From the NCBI GenBank assembly GCA_937927265.1, contig CALBCO010000161.1, positions 1-7,212 of the forward strand: 7,212 nucleotides of DNA, read 5' to 3'. The stretch comes from an uncultured Verrucomicrobiae bacterium (GTDB taxonomy: Bacteria > Verrucomicrobiota > Verrucomicrobiia > Palsa-1439). Positions 1 through 5,315 of the stretch are shown here, in pieces. Position 1 is the stretch's first letter; every line of letters starts with the position of its first letter. The notes beneath the pieces were generated by a model. That model was not told where the DNA came from, ran no database searches, and was given only the letters and a program-made list of their open reading frames with translations. The position numbers were made by a program, and so were the translations under genes.

Positions 1-670
1 GGACAACCGGCCCGCGGCCCAACCGCGCCCACGGCCGTTGCTGGCTCATCTCCACCGACACGACCAACGCGCGCCGCGGAATGCGTCCCGACCGGGCCAC
101 CCGCACCGCGCCGGGAAACCCGACTTCTTCGGCGCGCGTGAACACCGCCCACACATGCGCGCGCGCCCGGTCGCGCGCCAAATCCGCCAAGGCCGCGAGC
201 ACCGCTGCCACGCTGAGCACGTCATCAATCGCGATGGCGTGCAGTTTCCCGCGGCGCACAGCAAACGCCGGCAAGTCCCACATTCCCGGCAGACCCGCTT
301 GTAACGGCCGCTCCGCGATCATGTCCAGTTGTTTGCCCGGCCGCACGCGGCGCACACGGGCGTGAATGTTCCCAAAGCGGACGCGCGCGCCCGCCAGCAT
401 CGCCTTGGGCACGCCGCCCAAGAATTGCGCCCGCCGCGCACCGAGCGCTTCAAATCCGGGATGATCCATATGCGCCACAAAAACAATCGGCGGCCCCGCG
501 TAATGGCGCTGATAGCGGACGATCAGATTGCCGACCCGGTCGGACTGGACGGTCAATCCTTGTTCTCGGCAATAGCGAACAGCGAACTCGCGCACGGCAT
601 GCTCGTGATACGGGGCGGTGGGCAGCCGGAGAAGTTGGCCAGCCAAGCGAAGCAACGGGACGCGATTCAT
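1..670 (-). CDS. M42-like zinc aminopeptidase, N-terminal part (cut by window edge)
   Basis: Reading leftward from an ATG at 670, the frame stays open for 223 codons to the window edge, so the C-terminal third of a usual ~340-residue family member is missing. The motifs of clan MH di-zinc aminopeptidases (M42, near M20) appear in order: AHMDHPG with His67 and Asp69, a bridging-metal Asp in IDDVLS (Asp149/Asp150), the catalytic pair in AEEVGFPGA (Glu181/Glu182), and VSVEMS with Glu207 where M42 enzymes usually carry Asp. The last metal-binding His would lie beyond the window. There is no signal peptide, so it is probably a cytosolic enzyme that trims amino acids from peptides; the substrate cannot be told. 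The ATG has no clear Shine-Dalgarno sequence but lies just after a good -10 box, suggesting a leaderless transcript. A TTG at 706 in the same open frame is a weaker alternative start. It diverges from the plus-strand operon and need not be related to it. Confidence 0.88.
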   Translation of the reverse strand, partial: MNRVPLLRLAGQLLRLPTAPYHEHAVREFAVRYCREQGLTVQSDRVGNLIVRYQRHYAGPPIVFVAHMDHPGFEALGARRAQFLGGVPKAMLAGARVRFGNIHARVRRVRPGKQLDMIAERPLQAGLPGMWDLPAFAVRRGKLHAIAIDDVLSVAAVLAALADLARDRARAHVWAVFTRAEEVGFPGAVRVARSGRIPRRALVVSVEMSQQRPWARLGRGPVV

Positions 671-1133
671 GGCGATTAGTATAGATGTTGCCTGTCCTGC
701 CGGCAAGCCACCCGGATCGTTTGCACGAGAGCCACCAATTTTGTTCGGCCATCCAAAGCGTCACTTACGCGGCGCATTCCCAAACCGTTCGGCCTCGCCA
801 AGGCCCTTTCACATTGCGCAGCAGCGTCTCGGAGTGCGGTGTCAGAGCACCCCTTCTCCAGCCGACAATCTGCTGCTGTCTGTTTGCTCTCCATGGCTTA
901 GGCAAACCCGATGCCGACAGCAATCTCTGCGTCACCTTTCAGATTGACCGGGAAGTCTGGGGCGGGGCTAACGCCACTGATGGCCAAGCCGCAGAGATCG
1001 GGGAGATGGATGCTGGTTTGTACCGGGGAAAAGCACACAAAAAGCCACCTCACGAAAACTGTTCACCCCAAGATGAACCCTTTCAGCATTGCGCGAATGA
1101 TTCAGGGGCAAGCCGCCCGGTAGCGATTCGGAG
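671..1133. other. Divergent intergenic stretch without a convincing gene
   Basis: About 460 nt between the two divergent promoters. Open frames exist on both strands, but none combines a start, a Shine-Dalgarno sequence and protein-like composition; the longest plus-strand frame (685-1137) is rich in Cys, Pro and Ser and runs into the -35 box of the operon promoter. The best small candidate is 1010-1123 plus, 37 codons with a basic product (MLVCTGEKHTKSHL...), preceded by GGGGAG at 1000-1005 with a 4-nt gap. I cannot support it further. A short hairpin, GGCCT/AGGCC at 791-805, has no T-run. I see no tRNA, insertion-sequence end or tandem repeat. It may be decayed sequence or a long regulatory spacer. 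Confidence 0.5.
678..706 (-). promoter_or_regulatory. Sigma70-type promoter of the M42-like peptidase gene
   Basis: On the minus strand TTGCCG (706-701) and TATACT (683-678) are separated by exactly 17 bp. The -10 box matches five of six consensus bases and the -35 box four of six. The expected transcription start falls at about 670-672, at the A of the ATG or a base or two before it, so the message would be leaderless or nearly so. This is read from sequence only. Confidence 0.5.
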
Positions 1134-1161
1134 TTGACATCATCGCGGCCGGCGGTATTAT
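1134..1161 (+). promoter_or_regulatory. Strong sigma70-type promoter of the five-gene operon
   Basis: A perfect TTGACA -35 box (1134-1139) and TATTAT -10 box (1156-1161, five of six) are 16 bp apart, giving an expected start near 1168 and a leader of roughly 115 nt before gene A. It is the only good promoter seen upstream of the operon. Gaps between the downstream genes are 30 nt or less, so this promoter probably drives all five. Confidence 0.75.
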
Positions 1162-1183
1162 CAATGCCTGTAAGGGCGAACGA

Positions 1184-1221
1184 CTGACAAAATTGTGTGA
1201 GTCAAGAACCATGTTTGTCAG
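1184..1221 (+). promoter_or_regulatory. 8-bp inverted repeat in the operon leader
   Basis: CTGACAAA (1184-1191) is exactly complementary to TTTGTCAG (1214-1221) across a 22-nt loop, all within the predicted leader. It could fold as a stem-loop in the RNA or serve as a dyad for a DNA-binding regulator just downstream of the transcription start. One match of this length could still be chance. Confidence 0.35.
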
Positions 1222-1247
1222 GATGCAGACAGCAGTAACGGAACAGA

Positions 1248-1261
1248 CCGATGCACATCGG
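1248..1261 (+). promoter_or_regulatory. Short palindrome CCGATG-CA-CATCGG upstream of gene A
   Basis: CCGATG (1248-1253) and CATCGG (1256-1261) are exact inverted copies separated by CA. In RNA this allows a 5-bp stem with a GCAC loop, ending about 14 nt before the Shine-Dalgarno sequence of gene A. It may be an operator half-site pair or a small leader hairpin; its function is unproven. Confidence 0.3.
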
Positions 1262-1274
1262 CGCAACCACAGAA

Positions 1275-1280
1275 AGGTGA
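1275..1280 (+). promoter_or_regulatory. Ribosome binding site AGGTGA that fixes the start of gene A
   Basis: AGGTGA pairs with the 5' part of the anti-Shine-Dalgarno sequence (the GGTGAT portion), which explains the short 3-nt gap to the ATG at 1284. Its TGA (1278-1280) is in frame with gene A, so translation cannot start further upstream. Gene B has the same arrangement. Confidence 0.7.
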
Positions 1281-1283
1281 AAT

Positions 1284-3083
1284 ATGGCTACCCACCGCGT
1301 TGACTTCCCCACCCACAAACGGCCCACGACGGATGTTAATATCCTGTTGCTCCTCGGCGGCGGAGCTGTGCTGACCGTGGTCATCTATGCCGGGTTATGG
1401 ACACTGGGCACCGAAGGCGGCGCGGGGTTTGTGCGCGACTTGTTTATCGGGCGGTTCAAGCCCGAACCGGATCGGCTTTTGTTTTGCGGTTTGATCACGT
1501 TCATGTGGTCGCTCTCGATGATGAACGCCGTCTTGAAGATGTTGCGCATTCGCAATGAACGCAAAATTGAGGCTCGGAATGTAATACCGCAGAATCTCGA
1601 TTTCACGAAGAGCCAGGATGTGTTGGACGCCTACCACCAGGTCTCCTCGCACGAATCGCTGGCCACGAGCATCGCCCTGACCCGCGTGTCCCGTGTGTTG
1701 GCCGTGTGGATCAACACGGAGAGTTTCGAACGGACCGTCCAAGCTGCCAAAGAAGAAAGCGACTTGGACGCTTTTGCTTCCGATTCGTCGTATCGGATGA
1801 ACCGCCTGTTTATCTGGGCGCTGCCGGTGCTCGGGTTCATCGGCACGGTGTACGGCGTGAGCTTGGCGGTGTCCAATTTTGCCGGGTTCTTGTCAGGCGC
1901 GGTCACCCCCGAAGGCATCAAGACGCAAGTGGGGTTGATTACGACCGGCTTGGGTGTGGCGTTTTATACCACGTTGCTGGGCCTGATTTTTGCCACGATC
2001 GCGGCCTTCGCCAGTTTGCTGACGGAACGCAGCGAAGAAGCCATGCTCGATGAGATCAATGAATTGGTCGAAGACCGGTTGATTTTGCGGATGCCGGTGG
2101 CCAGCGAGAAGTTCCCCTTGGAAGAAATGGTCAATGCGATTCGCGACAGCATCGCCGGCATCCAGTCGCAATTCAAATTCCCGATGGACGAATTGGCCCA
2201 GGCCATTGACGCGGGGTTCCGGCGATTGCCCAATCCCGACCGGTATGAGGAAGTATTCAGCCGGGCCATTGCCAAGGCGGGCGACTTGATCAATCAAAAG
2301 TATGATGAGTTCACGCAGATTTATGAGCGGCGAGCGGGCGAACTGGGGATGCAACTGAGCGGCAGACTCGAAGGGGTGGGCAACGCGTTCAGCAACGGGA
2401 TGCAACGACTGGCGCAGCAGTTGAACGAGCAGACGGCGCGCTTGGGTCAGACCTTGTCGGAAATGGAAGGCCGGCAGAGTGAACGGCTCAACGCGATTGT
2501 CGAAGAAATGCGCCGGCTGGCCCAACAGTTGCCCGAAGACCTCCGCAAAGGTCAGGAACGCTACCTCGAAATGCAGGCCAAGACGGAGCAGAAGACGATG
2601 GATCGGTTCGAGGAATTGACTGAGCAAATCACCACCGCCGGCAAGGAACAGTCCGAGCAGTTCGGCGAAGCCCACGAGCGGTACCTTGCGGCGATCTCCG
2701 ACTTGGATCGCAGGGAAATCGCCCGCTGGGAAAAAATGGTCGCCGAGTTCAACCAGTTGGCCGTGCGTCTCAGCGAATCGTTCAAGCAGTCTGTGGCGGC
2801 GCTGGACAGCGCGTCGGCTCGCTACAGCGAGCGCATTCAGGCCTCGGTCGAGGCGCTCAACGAGCAACTCGAAGCCGTCAAACAATTGGGCAGTGAAATT
2901 GACAAGGTGTTGCACACGACCCAGACGATGGAAGGCACGTTGCGCACGATCGGTAGCTCCGATGAGTTCCGGCAAACATTGTCCAGCTTGCGCACGCATC
3001 TAACTGCGAGCGACGAATTGCTGAAGCAATTGTCGAAACCGCGCAAGGTCGTGTTCCAAGAGGCGCGGGTGGACCAAGAATAG
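1284..3083 (+). CDS. MotA/TolQ/ExbB-family ion channel with long coiled-coil tail (gene A)
   Basis: A 599-residue inner-membrane protein, more than twice the length of ExbB or TolQ. Four hydrophobic spans are visible at about residues 18-41, 65-86, 175-197 and 218-246, with an 87-173 cytoplasmic loop between the second and third, a MotA-like layout with the N-terminus inside. The family core is clear. Span 3 carries LPVLGFIGTVYG, with Thr188 in the place of ExbB Thr148. Span 4 carries GVAFYTTLLGL, with Thr230 in the place of ExbB Thr181; both threonines line the ion path in ExbB. ExbB Glu176 is replaced by a valine. Residues 247-599 are Glu/Gln/Arg-rich with heptad-like hydrophobics and recurring MxRLAQQL (373-380, 409-416), so a long cytoplasmic coiled coil is expected. 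In the family, five copies form a ring around two ExbD/MotB-like partners, supplied here by the next two genes. The long tail recalls ZorA of Zorya, but ZorA's partners are absent. The start is fixed by an in-frame stop at 1278. Confidence 0.9.
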   Translation: MATHRVDFPTHKRPTTDVNILLLLGGGAVLTVVIYAGLWTLGTEGGAGFVRDLFIGRFKPEPDRLLFCGLITFMWSLSMMNAVLKMLRIRNERKIEARNVIPQNLDFTKSQDVLDAYHQVSSHESLATSIALTRVSRVLAVWINTESFERTVQAAKEESDLDAFASDSSYRMNRLFIWALPVLGFIGTVYGVSLAVSNFAGFLSGAVTPEGIKTQVGLITTGLGVAFYTTLLGLIFATIAAFASLLTERSEEAMLDEINELVEDRLILRMPVASEKFPLEEMVNAIRDSIAGIQSQFKFPMDELAQAIDAGFRRLPNPDRYEEVFSRAIAKAGDLINQKYDEFTQIYERRAGELGMQLSGRLEGVGNAFSNGMQRLAQQLNEQTARLGQTLSEMEGRQSERLNAIVEEMRRLAQQLPEDLRKGQERYLEMQAKTEQKTMDRFEELTEQITTAGKEQSEQFGEAHERYLAAISDLDRREIARWEKMVAEFNQLAVRLSESFKQSVAALDSASARYSERIQASVEALNEQLEAVKQLGSEIDKVLHTTQTMEGTLRTIGSSDEFRQTLSSLRTHLTASDELLKQLSKPRKVVFQEARVDQE

Positions 3084-3086
3084 TCA

Positions 3087-3102
3087 GCCGGCTGGCGCCG
3101 GC
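3087..3102 (+). promoter_or_regulatory. GC-rich intercistronic hairpin between genes A and B
   Basis: GCCGGC (3087-3092), loop TGGC, GCCGGC (3097-3102) form a 6-bp all-GC stem just after the stop of gene A. There is no T-run, so it is not an intrinsic terminator. It ends 3 nt before the GGTGA of gene B and might affect message stability or ribosome access to gene B. A ring protein is needed in larger numbers than its partners, so a difference in expression at this point would make sense. That last step is inference. Confidence 0.4.
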
Positions 3103-3105
3103 CAC

Positions 3106-3110
3106 GGTGA
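3106..3110 (+). promoter_or_regulatory. Ribosome binding site GGTGA that fixes the start of gene B
   Basis: GGTGA lies 3 nt before the ATG at 3114. Its TGA (3108-3110) is in frame with gene B and rules out any earlier start. The spacing and the in-frame stop are the same as at gene A. Confidence 0.6.
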
Positions 3111-3113
3111 CCC

Positions 3114-3611
3114 ATGGCCATTCAGAGAAAGCGCGGAAAAACAGACTTGGACGTGACCGGGTTTCTGTCAGTTATGTCCATTGTGACGGGGTTGATCGCG
3201 CTGATTCTGTTCACCATCGCGTTGCGGATTGCGATGAATCCCAAGGCGTTGCGGATTGTGTCGTTCCGCCTGTTCACGAGTATTCGCACCAGTGGCCAGA
3301 ACCCCAAAATCCCGTCTTATGTGGATTGCCACCCCACGCACATCATGTTGTATCCGGGTGAGACCAAACTCTCTTGGGAGGATCTGCAACGGCCTGGGAA
3401 TGGGTTTCAGCAAATGTTGGATCGGATTCTCGCTGCGGCGCACGAACAATACATCATCGTGATGGTGCGTCCCGGTTCGGCGAAGTTTTTCCGTGCGGTC
3501 CGCAATGAAATTGGCAAACGACGGATTGACGTTGGTTACGACGCGATTCCTGCAGATTTCAAAGTGGACTGGAACGCTGCCACCCGTGCGTTGGGGATCA
3601 GCGAGGAGTAA
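3114..3611 (+). CDS. ExbD/TolR-like single-span protein lacking the membrane aspartate (gene B)
   Basis: 165 residues: a basic N-terminus, one span at about 17-40, then an extracytoplasmic domain. The entry to the span, TDLDVTGFLSVM (10-21), matches the ExbD signature well (as I recall it, E. coli ExbD has HDINVTPFIDVM, with Asp25 as the proton-carrying residue). Here that position is Ser19, and no acidic residue replaces it inside the span. The periplasmic part has the TolR/ExbD order: a strand with KIPSYVDC (65-72), a helix after SWEDL, then the strand YIIVMVR (113-119), a helix, and VGYD (140-143). The same K-[IV]-P...[DE]-C and Y....VR..S...F blocks occur in gene C, so B and C are paralogues. 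It probably joins C inside the gene A ring. It lies 30 nt after gene A, and gene C follows 6 nt later in the same reading frame. The family call rests on motifs, not a search. Confidence 0.75.
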   Translation: MAIQRKRGKTDLDVTGFLSVMSIVTGLIALILFTIALRIAMNPKALRIVSFRLFTSIRTSGQNPKIPSYVDCHPTHIMLYPGETKLSWEDLQRPGNGFQQMLDRILAAAHEQYIIVMVRPGSAKFFRAVRNEIGKRRIDVGYDAIPADFKVDWNAATRALGISEE

Positions 3612-3617
3612 ACCTGT

Positions 3618-4259
3618 ATGGCTCAAATACGCAAACCCGCCCCTGAATTGTTGCTCGTGTCGTTCTGCGACATTCTGACGATTTCGATCTCCGGTTTGTT
3701 CATGGCGACAATCATCACGGTGTATGAGGCAACCAAGATCCCGGAGTTGTCCATGGTGCCGCGTGCCATTGCGACCGATAAGGTGCCGGTCTTCTTTGAA
3801 TGCCGGCGCAACGAGTTGTTTCCGGTGGGCAAGGATGAATTGGATCAAAAAGTCGCTGAGTTGCTTTCCAGTTTGCGACCCAACGTGCGCGGTGGCGATC
3901 TGTCGCAATTCCTCAAAGCCATTGAAGGGCAGAAGGTGGGCAACGAATACTACGATGTCGAGCCGCGCTACCTCTTGCTCGGCCAGATGGCAGTCGAACC
4001 GAAAACCAACGCGCCACCGGGAGAGAGTATCGCCACCTTGGATCGGTCGGACAGTAAATTCTGGAAGTGGCTTTCCGCGGTCAATACCGGCAGCCAATAT
4101 GTTGCCTTCTTGGTGCGCGACGACAGTTTCGATATCTTCAAGAAGGCACGGGAACTGGCCGACCGGGCCGGTTGGGATACTGGCTGGGAGCTGCTCGGCG
4201 AAGGTGAGCCGATCAAATTTGGCGGCAAGGATGTCGGCGTGACGATTGACCCGCAATGA
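3618..4259 (+). CDS. ExbD/TolR-like single-span protein with membrane aspartate (gene C)
   Basis: 213 residues with one span at about 11-33 and an extracytoplasmic domain. The span starts LLLVSFCDILTIS, and Asp18 lies where ExbD and MotB carry the proton-binding aspartate, aligning with Ser19 of gene B. Periplasmic blocks shared with B are KVPVFFEC (55-62), and an ungapped 31-residue stretch from Tyr161 to Glu191 (Y....VR..S...F...R...., ending D-T-G-W-E). Eight of those 31 positions are identical to B and many more are conservative. Between the two blocks C has a longer segment (roughly 85-155) that B lacks and that could bind another partner. There is no OmpA-like peptidoglycan-binding domain. 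The Shine-Dalgarno sequence GAGGAG (3603-3608) forms the last two codons of gene B, so translation of the two is probably coupled. The likely role is the proton-carrying partner of the gene A channel; its cargo or effector is unknown. Confidence 0.75.
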   Translation: MAQIRKPAPELLLVSFCDILTISISGLFMATIITVYEATKIPELSMVPRAIATDKVPVFFECRRNELFPVGKDELDQKVAELLSSLRPNVRGGDLSQFLKAIEGQKVGNEYYDVEPRYLLLGQMAVEPKTNAPPGESIATLDRSDSKFWKWLSAVNTGSQYVAFLVRDDSFDIFKKARELADRAGWDTGWELLGEGEPIKFGGKDVGVTIDPQ

Positions 4260-4276
4260 GCTTGCTGGAGTGATAC

Positions 4277-5305
4277 ATGGCGACGCCCGTCAAAAAAAAC
4301 AGTCAACGCAGACGCGGCTCAAAGACAAGCACTGTGGTCTGGGTGGTGCTGGTGGTGTTGCTGGGCGCAGCCGGGGTCATGGCGCTGAATGTTTCCAAGC
4401 GAATGCGGCGCGTCGTCCAAGAGACCAATAGCATCAAACAAGCTCATCAAGAAGCCGCCCGACGGCAGGAAGCGGCCAGCAAGCTGCCGGCGCGCAAGGA
4501 GTTTTCCCCCGCCTTTCTCCAAATGGCCTTTGGCGACAACCCCCCACTGCTCGAAGAAATCAAGGGCGTGTTGCAGGAAGCCATCGGCGCCAAGCCGCGC
4601 CTGGCGCAGGGGGATGTAGCCTTGATGTTGGTCACGTATCGGGCCGAAGGGGAATTGCACGACGTGGCGATCCATATTTTCGGCAATTTGATTCCCGAAC
4701 GGATGCCTGCCTTCAGCGCCGAGGGCTACTGGAAATCACAGTTGCCACCGACCTTTTACGAAGTTGGCCAGTCGTTGTTGTCCACGTTGGGCCGCAACCT
4801 GATCATCTTGGCCAAACCGGAGGTGGAAGAAAAGCAACGCCACCTGATGGAGGCCCTGCTGAACAATCAGATGGATGTCATCCGCGATACGCTGCGCGAA
4901 CCGTTGTCGTTCATTGTCATTGTTCCGGAGCCGGGTGCGCTCTTCACCGAACGCTACCGGCCGTATCTGGCGGCCACGCTGATTAAAGGCAAGATTTCCA
5001 ACACCGAAGCCCGCGTTGAGGTGGTCAGCCTGAGTTATGATCAACAAAAAGCCAAGGAACTGGCGCAGTTGATTTCCGACATCCAGTTGATGGGCATCAG
5101 TCTCATCCGCATCCGGTTCGGCCAGAGAGAGGCCGAGCAGGTTTTCGATCAGCTCCTGCGTTGTCAAATCCGCGCCGATGGCCCCGTGGTTTCCACGCAG
5201 TTCATGATCCCCCAAATCGGCATCGAACGCGGACTGCCGAAGTTGGTTCTCGGCCTTTCCAAAGGCATTAACCGCCTGAAACGGGGGCCCGGCTACCCCA
5301 TGTGA
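4277..5305 (+). CDS. Membrane-anchored extracytoplasmic protein of unknown family (gene D)
   Basis: 342 residues. I do not recognise the family. The N-terminus is strongly basic (Lys6, Lys7, Arg11-13, Lys16), followed by one hydrophobic span at about 19-37 with no cleavage site, so it should be a signal-anchored protein with its bulk outside the inner membrane. Residues 40-75 are charged and Gln/Glu/Ala-rich, probably a helical stalk. The rest (about 78-342) looks like a soluble alpha/beta domain, with strand-like stretches VALMLVTYRA, LSFIVIVPEPG and ISLIRIRFG alternating with amphipathic helices; it contains no ExbD, TonB, OmpA or TPR signature that I can see. GGAG (4267-4270) gives a 6-nt gap to the ATG. 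Its place between the stator genes and an exported repeat protein suggests it works with them at the periplasmic side. Codons 6-8 contain a run of eight A. Confidence 0.8.
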   Translation: MATPVKKNSQRRRGSKTSTVVWVVLVVLLGAAGVMALNVSKRMRRVVQETNSIKQAHQEAARRQEAASKLPARKEFSPAFLQMAFGDNPPLLEEIKGVLQEAIGAKPRLAQGDVALMLVTYRAEGELHDVAIHIFGNLIPERMPAFSAEGYWKSQLPPTFYEVGQSLLSTLGRNLIILAKPEVEEKQRHLMEALLNNQMDVIRDTLREPLSFIVIVPEPGALFTERYRPYLAATLIKGKISNTEARVEVVSLSYDQQKAKELAQLISDIQLMGISLIRIRFGQREAEQVFDQLLRCQIRADGPVVSTQFMIPQIGIERGLPKLVLGLSKGINRLKRGPGYPM

Positions 5306-5315
5306 CCGCTGTCCT

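Noticed and set aside
671..706. TTG at 706 as the start of the M42-like peptidase
   Set aside because: It has no ribosome site, would start inside the predicted -35 box, and adds residues with no family resemblance; the ATG at 670 is simpler.
791..805. Possible terminator hairpin GGCCT-CGCCA-AGGCC
   Set aside because: The stem is only 5 bp, there is no T-run on either side, and neither flanking gene ends here.
685..1137. Plus-strand open frame of 150 codons in the spacer
   Set aside because: No ribosome site, Cys/Pro/Ser-rich low-quality composition, and it runs through into the -35 box of the operon promoter.
1893..2999. Minus-strand open frame of 368 codons opposite gene A
   Set aside because: It lies wholly opposite a clear membrane/coiled-coil gene, has a composition typical of antisense reading (rich in Phe, His, Leu, Gln, Arg), and I see no ribosome site or motif.
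3168..4256. Minus-strand open frame of 362 codons opposite genes B and C
   Set aside because: It spans the end of one real gene and most of another, with a His/Arg/Gln-rich product; B and C have motifs, ribosome sites and mutual similarity that this frame lacks.
1284..4259. Ordinary TonB-ExbB-ExbD, Tol-Pal or flagellar MotAB genes
   Set aside because: No TonB, TolA, TolB or Pal, no MotB peptidoglycan-binding domain; the channel is much too long, and there are two divergent ExbD-like proteins, one without the aspartate.
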